Source: Diadema setosum
Lineage: Eukaryota > Echinodermata > Echinoidea > Diadematoida > Diadematidae
Reading direction: 5' to 3'
Length of the DNA: 64,000 nucleotides
Assembly: GCA_033980235.1 (NCBI GenBank)
Contig: CM067072.1
Span: 15,689,047 to 15,753,046 of the forward strand
The notes under the pieces were generated by a model. That model was not told the origin of the DNA. It saw only the letters and a program-made list of their open reading frames with translations, and did not search any database. The position numbers were made by a program, and so were the translations under genes. Positions 1 through 11,620 of the stretch are shown here, in pieces. Every line of letters begins with the position of its first letter. The first letter of the stretch is position 1.

Positions 1-161
1 CGATTGAAACTGACACACTGATTTCTGTTCTTGTTATTGTTTTTTTTTGTTTTTGTTTATAGGAGTAAGAAATCTTTACTTATTTTGCTATCCACAATAA
101 CGTCCCCTCTGTTTCCTTTCACTTGTTCATGTCATCTTTGATATTGTATCCCGAAACAAAC

Positions 162-562
162 TTAAAGGGGAATGAAACCTAAACATACGTACATGTGAAT
201 AGAGTGAATGCAGCAATATTGGTGGAACACATCAGTGAAAGTTTGAGGAAAATCAGACCATCCGTTCAAAAGTTATGAATTTTTGAAATTTTTGGTGACG
301 AGACCGCTGGATCAGAAGGCTACTTGTATACAGCTCGTGACAGCACATGATAATAATTTATGCACTACGATATAAAGAAAATAAGCAAAGTAATGCCACA
401 AAATGTCATTTCATATGAAAAGTACTCATTCCCTGGACTTGTTACTGACATATCAAAGGTACTATTATTTTCCCTGCTTCCTGAACGAGGTAATTTTAGT
501 GCTCATAATAAAAAAGTGAAAACATTGTGACTTTTGCATTATTGGGTTTCATTCCCCTTTAG
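162..562. mobile_element. Foldback MITE, family A, copy 1
   Basis: The ends are a perfect 17-bp inverted repeat, TAAAGGGGAATGAAACC at 163-179 and its complement at 545-561. The left end sits in TTAA and the right in TTAG, so a TTAA target is likely with one side mutated. The interior has no coding capacity. The segment about GTGAATGCAGCAATATT followed by AGTTATGAATTTTTGAA recurs at 17116-17661, 27700-27880, 29225-29335, 35950-36150 and 46059-46624, which defines the family. The TTAA target suggests mobilisation by a piggyBac-type transposase; that is inference. Confidence 0.8.
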
Positions 563-956
563 GGCTAGAGAGAGTAAACCATTTTATTATATGATGGCTA
601 CCTGATGTTATCAAACCTCCTAGATCTCCCTCCGTTATCCGTGTGACTTTCCCTATTATTATCCGTGGACGTCAGGATAAGGGTTCTTACGTATTATATC
701 TCATTAAACAGGCGGACAAGAAATATTAATTAGAATTAAGTTAAGTGTGACAATAAGGGGACCACTCTGTCTATGTACTATAGAGAAAAGGAACACTCTT
801 TAGTGCTTTATCGTGTATTATTTTGCTGGAGCAGTATATAGGTTCATTTCAAATTACGCGGACTTTAAAGTGCAACTTCAGTCTATAGTTTAAACTGACT
901 TGAATGAATACAGCAAAACCAAACAAACGGAACGGTGGTGGAATTTCGAATCTGAC

Positions 957-1423
957 TTAAAGGGACATTCCAGACGATTTTCATAATTTCACATCGTGTA
1001 GTACCTAAATTTACAACTCCATGTATAGATTTGTGGAATTTATTGTGGTTTTTGATCAGAAAAACAATACTTTGAAAAACCTTAAACAAATCACACTTAA
1101 CAAGGATGATGACATAGGAGGTTCGCATATTTCAGAAATGTAGCAGTGTAATTATATTACAATACCGCTTGCTTGCGGGTTCACCTGTGTATAATCTATG
1201 CATGCCTTCTTCTTTTGTTCTGCTTCCTTGAGCCCCAACTCATGCATACTTATGGTGACTCTGCCATGTCATCATCCTTGTTCATGGCAATTTGTTCTAA
1301 ATTTTAAAAATATTCTTATTCTTCATCCCAGTCATCATAAAATCTGAAACTCTGTAATCACTATAACTAATCTATAGTTGTTCAAATGCAAAAATCTGAA
1401 AATCATCCGGAGGTCTCCTTTAA
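957..1423. mobile_element. Foldback MITE, family C, TTAA-flanked
   Basis: TTAA at both ends (957-960 and 1420-1423) flanks imperfect inverted arms. The left arm reads AGGGACATTCCAGACGATTT and the right arm gives a matching reverse complement with several changes. Internal complementary blocks (GGATGATGACAT near 1105 and ATGTCATCATCC near 1268) extend the foldback. No open frame is credible. The TTAAAGG terminus is shared with families A, B and D of this window. Confidence 0.7.
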
Positions 1424-3145
1424 ATAATAGGTAAGTTATAGATTTTTTAAAGTCTAAATAATTATGGGCACAACTACCTATGGAGATTAGATGAGAAATT
1501 GACGTCACTGCCCCTTGTTCTCCCATTGACCTGGACACCCATTTTCACTATATTTCGTGCTTTGAAAATGTACTCAAACAGAATAGATCACTATTCGCAT
1601 CGAATTGCACAGCTGTCTTGGTGTAAAACAGCAATATGGGGATGGGGTTTTGTTTTATTAGCCTAATCATAGCCAATCTTCTAAAACATGATTTTGTTTC
1701 TTCTAAAATATCGCTACAAACTGATGGGAGATTTGTGAAGCGACATCATAAATATTACAAGTCTAATGCTTTGTACCGTTCTGTCTGTTTGATTTTTATC
1801 TATTTATCAAAGAAAAGTTGAATTTGAAGTGGAGTTGCTGTGTAGTATTCTGCAAACAACCTGCATACGTTGTCGAAATAGACTTCAGGTATATCGTCAA
1901 AATTGGTAGTGAAATGTGTCATCCCTCCCATGAAACAGTCGTACTGTTTTTTTTTTTTTTTTTTTTTTTGTTTTGAAGGGCAATCGCATCGAAAATTAGT
2001 TAATGAGATTATCGTATTCTGTTGACTCTGGATCAATCCCAGCATGGGAATATAATGTTATTCACCTTTTAGAGTAATGATATCGTGTCAGGGACGGACA
2101 ATTTTCACGGGATTCTGTGTTCGACATTAATATGCAAATAACGTAGAGGGGGTACTCTCATTACGAATGAATTGTCACCGTTAAACCACTACAAAATGAA
2201 TACAATTTTGTCAGAGAAGTCACCTCCCATGAGTTGGTTCCATGGTCGTAAATTGTGCAACATTGTACGATAGTGCATTAATTTCATGAGGGATAACGAA
2301 AGGTATGATAGTGTGTATGCGACTTGAGCACTCGTACAGTTGAGTGGATTTGGCGCAACATAAATTTACATTATTATCATAAATATGATCATGACAAACT
2401 TTGACTAATAGAAGATGAGTATATTGAGGAAATGAATTCAAAATCTCAATTATTACAGGGCAGGCAAGAGTTACACAGAATATTTCTCGAGCGTCTTTCA
2501 GAATATAGTATTAACCAATTGTTATCATCCAGCAAGGAGCGTGGATAGGAGCATGGTATATGAACAAATCATATCTGAGTGTGCCATAGCATATCTGGTT
2601 CAGATAGTATATATTTATTATATATCTGTCATTAATATTATTGGATCGCATGTTATCTTCAGTGTATTGTCGTGTTGTTTCATTCGTATATTGCATCATG
2701 AAATTGTACATTGTACTAATGACACTTCTGAAATAAAGTTTGTTTTTTTTAATGAATTGAAATCACTAAAAGAGCTTGAGATTGTTGTTTTCTTTCAGTG
2801 AATAGGTTTATGTGTCAGATTCGTGTCATATTTGCAATCAGTTATGTAATCATCGTCACCGTCGTCATCAAGATGAATGTAATTATTGTAGTCATTTAAC
2901 TCAATGGAAGATGGTATCATTGACTATGTTTTGTCCACAAAAGAAAATAACCTGTATGATTCTTTTTTTGAAAATTTTTTTGAAAAATGTCAAATGAAAC
3001 ATTGTATTAGGGTTTCGATGAATCACAAAACTATACCAGGGAGCTGGTCACATCCCTGACTATACTAATCAACCAAGACAGTACTACACTATATACCTTT
3101 GAAGGCTTTGTCACAATTCCAGAGGACTTCACGCAAGGAAATTAC
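1424..3145. other. Intergenic, no gene seen
   Basis: AT-rich sequence with a poly-T run (about 1947-1969) and short chance reading frames. I see no splice-flanked coding segment, RNA gene or clear repeat boundary in it. Confidence 0.5.
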
Positions 3146-5641
3146 TAATAGAGGTGGGTTATACAGGATCAATTTTAGGTCACTTTTTCAGAACATGCTC
3201 ATCACACCTTAGTTTGATGACTTTGTGCCTACTGACACCATTTTTGAAAAAAAAAAGAACGAAAAAAAAAAAAGCGAAATCCGGGGTGCCCCGAACAAAA
3301 CCGTAAAAAATCCAAAATGGCCGCCATTATTCGGCTTATGAAAAAACATTTTTGGCTATAACTCAGCTATCTTTTATTTTTATTTTTCGGTCTATTGTGA
3401 TGATTTTGGTGTCAAAACCCATGTTTTAGGGGTCAAGGAAATGGATTAAATTGATAATTTTAGTGTAAAACCTAATCTTCCACATGATACTAACCTTTTT
3501 CCCATATTTAGGGTTAAATTTTCCTTTTCCATTACCCCGACCCCGACCGCCATTTATTGTACCTTTTTTCTGTATTTTTTTTTCAAGTCATGTTAACTAC
3601 CACACTCTTAATATCAAGTGCTAGCTATCAATCTGGTGTTTTCTACCAACAATACAGCAAGAAATATACAAATAACTTACATTATACATGTATGTGTCAT
3701 GTAGATAGCGGTATGTTCATGGCTGGTGGATTCAGGATGCATGGTAACTGTGAAGCCAATGCTTATACTGGTACTGTATCTGCTTTGAAGTGCTAATTAA
3801 CATTTGATCATTAGACCTGTAGTCAGAGTGTGCAGATTTACTGTAGGTGCACAAATTAAATTTACAAAATGACTTGAATAAGCCTTCTATGATATGCCAA
3901 TACATTGTCCAGCACAAAGATGTGTTTCGACTGGATGATGCATCCCATGAGCCAAATACAATGTACATTTACATGGAAGAATCTGTATCAGCAGTACTGT
4001 CTGTACATAAGCTTGCTTTGGCCATGACCAGTGCTGATGTTGATCTGTCCCTTTCATTCTTTCCATGTGCTCGATTCAATATGCTTCATGCTCTTGGTCT
4101 CAACACATACCAAGGTACCAGTTTCGTGCACCTTTATAATCCCATATCACAATGCAGCATTCATTGATGCCCAGTTCACTGTCAACAGTTTCTTCAAGGT
4201 TGGAATGGGCAGTTGGCAGTGATGCCATTGGTTGACTTTCGACTGAATGCATTCACCATGTCATCTTCAGTAGGCAGATCAGGGGCAAGGAGTTTATCAG
4301 ACTCTCCTCCAGTCTATAGAGGAGTCAAGTTCATCTTCATTTCCACCTCAGAGATTTGGTTTCAAGACCTTATACACATGTGGGCACACAATAATCTCGA
4401 TGGGATATGAGTCTGCGGTATGACAGCTCTCCTAGTAAAATAGCTTTGAGTTTGGTGAGATCTTGGGTATCCAGACATCCCTTGAGTTCATCAACATTAA
4501 GTTGATGGGCCTCCCCATGTTTTACATTCCTGTAACAGACAGCCTATATGCACATACTCTAACTGCTTGTTGTGCTTTGGCCACATTTTGGAATTGGAAA
4601 AGAGAACTGGAAATAACTATTAAAGTCAAAAGGCATTAATTACCTCAGCTTTGGGCACTTTCAGTGAGAGTGAGATGATGACTTTATCAAGATGCTATGT
4701 GAGGAACATACACATTGTACATAATATTTGTTTGTCATAGAACTGGTTGAATCACCCAAATGGTATCAAATTTCCCATCAAACCTAGGACCCTATTGTCT
4801 TATAAAAGTACTGCAATATACATGGTAGGGAAAAGCATGTTTTGGAAATACAGGACCACGTGGTAATAGTGAAACACCAAAACTAGGCTAAAGGATGAAA
4901 AAAAAATGACTAAGCTTTGGTAAAAAAAAAAATGTTTTCTTGGCAAAACGGCAGGTACAATGTACATCACCCAGTCAAGACATTACCTTCCTGCTGGACA
5001 GTTGACATATCAACCAAATTGTTAAAGGTCGAATGACCACATGTTAATGGGCACTACAAAGCAGATACAGTATTAACACTGGTTCAACAGTTACCATGCA
5101 TCCTGAATGCACCAGCCACATACCAGTTTCTGCATGACAAGTTATTTGTATATTTCTTGCTGTATTGTTGGTAGAAAACACCAGATTGATAGCTAGCACT
5201 TGTTATCAAGAGTATGGTAGTTAACATGACTTGAAAAAAAACTACAGAAAAAAGTGCAAAACATGTCAGTTAGGGTAGGGGTAAAGGAGAAGGAAAATTT
5301 AACCCTGAATATGAGAAAAAGGTTAGTATCATGTGGAAGATTAAGTTTTACACTAAAATTATCATTATATTCCATTTCCTTGAGCCCTAAAACATGGGGT
5401 CTCACACCGAAACCATCACAATAGACCGAAAAATAGCCGAGTTATAGCCAAAAATGTCTTTTTAAAGCAGAAATGGTGGCCATCTTGAATTTTTTACGAT
5501 TTCGGTCGGGGCACCCCGGATTTCGCTTTTTTTTTTTTCGTTCTTTTTTTCAAAAACGGTGTCAGTAGGCACAAAGTCATCAAACTAAGGTGTGATGAGC
5601 ATATTCTGAAAATGTCACCCTCTATAGCCCACCTCTATAAC
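3146..5641. mobile_element. 2.5-kb foldback element with about 650-bp terminal inverted repeats
   Basis: The left arm (about 3146-3815) and right arm (about 5022-5641) are diverged reverse complements. The outer ends read TAATAGAGGTGGG and its near complement. Then come the block CTCATCACACCTTAGTTTGA, a poly-A run, a GGGGTGCCCCG palindrome, the AACATTTTTGGCTATAACTC segment and, innermost, CCAACAATACAGCAAGAAAT. The unique core is about 3816-5021. Long arms with a small core are typical of foldback DNA transposons or recent palindromic insertions. No target duplication is clear: left flank ATTACTA, right flank AACTAGG. No transposase motif was recognised. Confidence 0.8.
3847..4167 (+). pseudogene. 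Open segment in core of foldback element, unrecognised
   Basis: A 106-codon open frame lies between the inverted arms, and coding-like sequence seems to continue in another frame to about 4410, as if frameshifted. The predicted peptide is not repetitive, is mildly hydrophobic around the middle, and shows no motif I can name (no DDE triad, zinc knuckle or helicase signature). The left arm just upstream also has a coding-like stretch. It may be the decayed gene carried by this element, or a captured host fragment. A protein search would decide. Confidence 0.25.
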
Positions 5642-5644
5642 TAG

Positions 5645-6276
5645 GGATCTGTGCATCAGACCTTGTCATAAATTCCATAGTCCGCCCTCTATTGGCAGGG
5701 AGTTATAAAACCTCTTTGGTTTCCACACACCTTTTTCTCACACACTTGATTGCACTCATTATTAGCTTGACCTTTGTAGATTGAATGGCCCCGCGTATAT
5801 TACGTAATTTCATGGTCGATTCCAATTCGAGAGCTTTGTATACGTGCAAAGTCAATAATTGGTTAACGGAGGCTCGTCCCAGCGCCGATCGCCCTTGCCC
5901 TTCGAGGACTTTCTGGTGTGTTTGTCCGCCTGATGTATACTAAGTAGTATATACAATCGGCTTGTTAACAGCGTACATGTATCTGAAGTGCAGTGTTACT
6001 CAATGTATATGCGTGACCTTAATTCAGCTCTTTGTGTATCCTATGAACTCGAACGTGATCTGAATACCTGTATACCATCATTTTCTTTGCACGTGCACGT
6101 GTTTCAAGCCGAAAGATGAGCGGCGATGTGTACGAAATGACAAATGAAATCATAAAATACATTATGTCAAGCTTCCTCCCCGTAATGCTTCCTACTTGTA
6201 TTTTTACTGCCAGTGATTTTCGCTAGTCTAATCACTATTATTATGAAAATAGCAAAAAGTCCCCGCCACCACCATG
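5645..6276. other. Intergenic; TTACGTAA site at 5800-5807
   Basis: No gene seen. It contains one palindromic TTACGTAA (5800-5807), the E4BP4/PAR bZIP consensus, and a doubled E-box GCACGTGCACGTG near 6091. Both may be chance. A 36-codon frame starting at 6116 lacks support. Confidence 0.35.
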
Positions 6277-6351
6277 GAAGAGCTTGCTTCCAAAAGGCGC
6301 TAAATCCATCATTTTTCAATGGATTTAGCGCCTTTTGGTTGCAAGCTCTTC
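6277..6351. repeat. Hairpin element, copy 1 (33-bp arms)
   Basis: The left arm 6277-6309 begins GAAGAGCTTGCTTCCAAAAG and includes GGCGCTAAATCCAT. The right arm 6319-6351 is its reverse complement with only two mismatches, around a 9-nt loop. A second, more diverged copy lies at 49395-49468, so this is a dispersed unit and not a chance palindrome. It abuts a long (TA)n tract on the right. Confidence 0.8.

Positions 6352-6353
<2 letters not shown>

Positions 6354-6441
<88 letters not shown>
6354..6441. repeat. (TA)n microsatellite
   Basis: Almost uninterrupted TA dinucleotides, with one TGTG interruption near 6384. Open frames across it are artefacts. Confidence 0.95.
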
Positions 6442-6444
<3 letters not shown>

Positions 6445-6800
6445 TACTAGGTAGTAATAGTATAGAGGATGATGACCCAGTCAGTAGCGAGTCTGACTTA
6501 TAATCAAATGATTCGCTTTCGATTCGCGTTGAGCCTATACTGACCACTTAGCGGATGTTACTTTGTACTGTTTAGAAGATCAGAAATGCATGAATATGAC
6601 AGCGCAATAAGCGTTGCACACTCAGAAAAAAAAGCATGCATGCAATGTATATAAGATGAGATGGAGGAATAACTGCTGGCAGACGTTGCTATTACATTAT
6701 TCAGTTTGCCTTTATCTCCTGAACTTTCGACCGAGTTACCGGTCTTTTTTAGGGCTTATTTAAGGCGTTGGGGTATACCTGCTGTGTGTGGTGTCATTGG

Positions 6801-6908
<108 letters not shown>

Positions 6909-7035
6909 ACACTTACCGTATGTCTCCCCCCCCCCCCCAAAAAAAAAAAAAAAATCATTCGGACTTTCCGCGATGATAACTTTAAAAAAGGGAATCAATC
7001 CATATGAAATTTCAAGGAATGAAACTATAACTTAA

Positions 7036-8048
7036 TTACCTACATCTTACCCAAAACTCCATCCGATTTGCTTCAGTGGTCAAAGAGAACTGAAGACCTC
7101 TATAGAGCATGTCCAGTATCCCTTCCCTTCGAGTTGTCCATTGTGTTTACAGTTAAAGGAGCAAGTTAAGTGCTGAACTTGAAAGAAACTGACCCATGAC
7201 CATGCTTGAAAACGATCCACATTTCTCTAGGTTCACTTAACCTAGTTTTCTGCAAAATGTAGGTAAGACATAGTTTTATTCCTTGAAGTATAGCTTTCAG
7301 ACTGTTAGAATCATTTTGAAAGCTATCAATGCGGAAATCAGATTCTTTTTTTTTTTGGGGGGGGGGACATACTGTCTAATTCATCATTATAAAATTTTCT
7401 TAGAACACATTAAAATACGTCGATTATTGCCAACCTGTGTGCAACGTCAACGTTACTAAACATCCACATTGTCACACAAGAATAAAAGACAGAAGAGTAC
7501 TGCATTCCACCACATTTTCTGTTGAATTTATTCACCAGGTTGCAGTATTCGCAAATGCACAGTTACAATCGATGTGCACAGTCTCGGGAACAGTGCAATT
7601 ACAACGACACATATCACTGGTGTCTGGATGAAAACAAAAACAAAGTTCAATGTTGAATGTTTTACATTGAATCGTCGCAAGAAGCTTAATTACAGCCCTG
7701 GTAGCTCGCCAATTTGTTCAGAAAGAACATTAAAACCAAAAATACACTGTATCGTTTTGTGGAAATGTACACACAGCCTGAGATACAAAAACGACCCAGC
7801 ATAATATTAAATTTTTTTCAGATAGTCAAAATTTTGTTTTTGTGAGCACAGTATACATTGTCGAAAACTTCGAAACAAAATGGGAAGAATACACTGAGCA
7901 CTCAATTACAATATCAGTAGTAGCACCTTCTTTAGAGTTTATTCAATATACGGTTTACCATCGGTCAACACTGATTTCAGTGTTCAAATTGACCCTGTTA
8001 TATCGAGTAGAAAGAGCAAGCTATGATACTCGGAACAATATACAGTAC
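7036..8048. other. Intergenic, no gene seen
   Basis: AT-rich sequence with a T-run/G-run pair near 7347-7368. Several short frames overlap on the plus strand at 7437-8051, but none has splice sites or a recognisable domain. Confidence 0.45.
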
Positions 8049-8136
8049 TAGTAGCATTTCGGGACAGCCATCCTCTGGGAATTTTGCTTTGCGCATCGCT
8101 GGAACAGAGGGCACTGTTCCTATCAAATCCTGCATC
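8049..8136 (-). CDS. Candidate internal exon, unrecognised protein
   Basis: On the minus strand an acceptor-like sequence (a T-rich stretch, then CCCAG) ends at 8137. It is followed by an open segment translating to MQDLIGTVPSVPAMRKAKFP and then EDGCPEMLL, and the sequence CTA|GTACTG could serve as a donor. It is 88 nt, phase 2 to phase 0. The composition is more balanced and CpG-containing than its flanks. If it is terminal, the frame stays open for 16 more codons to a TAA. I do not recognise the family. It is weak evidence: one open frame with average splice sites. Confidence 0.3.
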
Positions 8137-8294
8137 CTGGGCTCAGAAAACTTGTGAAGCCCCACACACACATCAACAACAATAGACCTCTACCAAAACA
8201 AACAATAAAAAAAAATGCGTGAATCTCTTCATTGCTTCCCAGGAATGCTTTCGTGGTTTGCTTTCTAAATTTCACGGTCATCCACGTCCTCTAA

Positions 8295-8660
8295 TGCCCC
8301 AGTCACATAGACATCCCGGATCACCCCGGACCACCCCGGATCTGATCCGGGGAGAGATCCGTGTTGACGCCGGGAGGCCAACACGGCAACTTTTGGAGGT
8401 CAAAAACATCCGGCGTCATCCGGAGATTGCCGTGTTGGCAGAGCAATCCGGGGTGGTCCGTGTGGCTGTCGTGTAGCTGCCGTGTTGATCCGTGTAGATG
8501 CCGTGTTTGTCCGTGTAGACGCCGTGCTCTCCCGGCCTTATCCGTGTAGCTGCCGTGTTGATACCGTGTGTACAGTCATACCAAAATCCCGGATCTCCCC
8601 GGACGTCCCCGGATCACCGTGTACATCCTTGAGCATCCGTGTTTATATGTGACTGGGGCA
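8295..8660. mobile_element. Harbinger-like MITE with CCGTGT-rich core
   Basis: Perfect terminal inverted repeats TGCCCCAGTCACATA (8295-8309 and complement 8646-8660) are flanked by TAA on both sides, a 3-bp TWA duplication as in PIF/Harbinger elements. The core is GC-rich, unlike the surroundings, and is built of repeated CCGTGT, GATCCG and CCCCGGA words on both strands. It is non-coding; open frames across it reflect base composition. Confidence 0.85.
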
Positions 8661-10073
8661 TAAGAATGCTCACTTGAACAATTTCATCAAATCTCTCATA
8701 TCTTTGGATGGCTGCAAGATACATTAGGCATTTTGCGAGGTATGTGAAGGTCCAGTTTCTAATTCACCCTGACGTACGTGTAAAAAAAGTGTATGTTGTT
8801 TGTTACGCATATTTACCACATGCTTTAAATACAACATTGATCACCTTCCACAAACGAGGTCGATCTCGCTTGGCGCGATGCAGGATTGCAATACATGTGT
8901 TGTAAGCAAGTACTACAGCCCAACAGCTGCAATTGAAGAGCAGATGTCCACAGTACAATAGTCACGTAAATATACACAGAGGACGTGGATAACTGGTTAA
9001 GTGCCAACAATCCTGGCAGCTCGCCACGTCATTGTCACGCCGATAAGTACAAGAGTGTGTTGATATAATCGCTCGTTATATAATAAATAAGCGCACGTGC
9101 GCGCGTGACGAGGAGAACAAAGCAAGAGGCTATTAGCAAAGATAGTTAACAGTTGCTATTAGTATTAGTGAGATGTGACACAAGTGGTGCATTCCACGGT
9201 TTCTTAACAACCTGGCTTAAGAGAGATTACCTGACCTGTGCGATGCGACGAAAATGACATCATAGGCACTTATTCAATAATTTCAAATACCCGAAGACAA
9301 ACGAACTGTTTTCAAGACTAGCACCAATACAGAATATCCCAACACCCTATTATAGTGTATACATGCCAATTTTGGGCAATACACGGCAGATTCTACATAC
9401 AATCTTGCTCAATGATCCCCTGTACCCATGATATCATAACAACGGTCGCACATAACACATACGAGATCAACCACAGAATTAAAATCGTATACAACCCAAT
9501 AATGTCGAATCATTTAAACTGCAGTGAAAACGGTAAGGGAGTTCCCGTCATCAACCTAATATCCAATTGAACAGAAAATGCTACCAGGAATTTAACAAAA
9601 ATTCTCGGATCCGTAGGTTCATCGTTCATGCTGAATTACCGCTGGCTGGAAAGGTGTGTAACTTGCATTCTCTCCATAATATCTATTTATTTGTTTAATC
9701 TTTCATTTCATTTTTTTTTTAAATCAAAATCTCATTAAATACAGATACTGACACTCAATATGATTATGAGAATGGTACAATAATACCCAAAATGGACACA
9801 AAATGAACGTATCTTGAAGTCGCGTCTACGTATGACAGAATCGATAGAAGGCGAACACGCAATCTTGGGAAAACGATCACATGGTTTACTTTGATAATCC
9901 GTGAACATTCATGAAATACCAACTTATTTCCACAAATGCAATGTGGGCAAACAATGCAACACAATCTGTATAGCTAAGTGTGAATTTTCTTCAATTTGTC
10001 TCCCTCTATTCAAATGATATTTGTAAGATCGCAACTACTGATCTGTAATTTGTAACAAACATGTTGGAAAAAA
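8661..10073. other. Intergenic, no gene seen
   Basis: No recognisable gene. A short plus-strand frame opens at 8708 and GC rises slightly near 9095 (GCGCACGTGCGCGCG), but nothing more can be supported. Confidence 0.4.
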
Positions 10074-10147
10074 GGAACCACGGGACTCGAACCTGACATC
10101 TGCTGCTTTCCGGTCAGCCACACTAACACCAGGCTATCCCTGGTTGT
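10074..10147 (-). pseudogene. tRNA-like sequence (tRNA pseudogene or SINE head)
   Basis: Read on the minus strand, the 74-nt segment holds an A-box-like TAGCCTGGTGTTAGTGTGG and a perfect B-box GGTTCGAGTCC. It has a partly paired acceptor stem (ACAACCA with TGGTTCC, five of seven pairs) and a T-run just after the 3' end that could terminate Pol III. The anticodon stem and T-stem do not pair properly, so an active tRNA is unlikely. It is either a tRNA pseudogene or the head of a tRNA-derived SINE; no clear SINE body follows. Confidence 0.55.
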
Positions 10148-10980
10148 CGGCAGTGACACGATTAACTTTTTTGTAGAACAAATACTCAAGCTCCCACATT
10201 CGCAAATTCCCACATTGTTAAAAGCAAGAGTACAGTGTATAACAACATATTATATCAATGTTCTTTTGCTTGCACTCCATAAATTTTGGAAGTCAGAGCT
10301 GCACTCTGCGAACAAAGTTTTTTTGTTTTGTTTTTGTGTTGTCTATGGTGCTTTCTTGTTTGTGCGCTTTAACTGTCCCGCAATCCTAATGTATGTTGAC
10401 ATTGGTTGACCTCTATTGATTAATTCTGGTCTGTACATATATAACAAAATCATGAAATACTTCATGAAAATATGCATTATATATTGTAAACTGTTCTTCC
10501 TTCTTTTTTTCTCTGCAAATCCACCTCTACACATAAAAAGGGATAGTCTTTATTCATATTCCAGTTTTGACACCATCCTTCTGCAGTACCTGAGCTGAAC
10601 TGTATGCACAGTTGAGTGTCGTACAATTCATCGTGATTACTACTTCTGTATACCTGCACTTATTCACAACAGTATCACATATTCTTTTTATGCAAAAATG
10701 CTTCTGACAAATTTTGACCGTATAGCAATGTACGGTTGGGCACATTGCTCAGCTGCAGCTGCTATCCAGTGTTACACGAGTATGATGTCACAATATGAAT
10801 CGGGAGATGATATAGATGACTATTTTTTTTTTCGTAGGTGGGACTGAAGATCTATTTTGCCTGTATTATGCATGTTTTCTCGAAGTTTTTACTTCTTTAG
10901 TTAAATAGATAGTCTAAAAGGTAGCAATACAGGTCAACATACATTTGGATTGCATAGGGGCCTTTTAAACAAAAACGATT

Positions 10981-11143
10981 CACACACACACACACACACA
11001 CACTACAATTTTGCAAGGTTTACGGGTTGGCTGCATAATTACAACGTAAGGCAGTGAGATATAGGTGTGTTCCTCTCTCCTCTCTTTCTTTCTCTCAAAT
11101 ACACACACACATACACACGCACACACACACACACACACACACA
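10981..11143. repeat. Two (CA)n microsatellites
   Basis: CA repeats at about 10981-11003 and again at about 11098-11143, separated by a CT-rich stretch (TCTCTCCTCTCTTTC). Confidence 0.9.
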
Positions 11144-11620
11144 AGGAACAAAAACACATTCATGAAATACATGAATACATTACTCAGTCTCTTACTGACA
11201 CTATGTTAGACTCGGACAGAGCCTAAGTGGTATAGTACACACGGACACAATATATAGCAAAAATTACAATACATCATTATACAATACATCATAACTTTGT
11301 AAGACCGCAACGCGATAATAGCCATATATACAGAGGTATCATCCATCTTTTTGGACTTCTTCATCAATGAAGTTATTTCAAATTGATTTGCGACAAAAGG
11401 CGTGGTTTCAACAATAAACGGACAGGCGCCGTAAACGTTCATAATTGATTGACGCATTTCAAGGAGGTAATAATACTTATAGTAGTATTTAATATGCATT
11501 TAACACAGCTGTACTCAACAACTGCATGAACGGTGGGAATATACAACTTTGAATAAGGCACAAGTGCTTGCCTTATTTTCAATATGAATACCAAATTGAG
11601 TTGGAATCTTGAGTAACAGA

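Noticed and set aside
6116..6226. 36-codon plus frame beginning MSGDVYEMTNEIIKYI
   Set aside because: Short, no Kozak or promoter support beyond nearby E-boxes, and no homology recognised.
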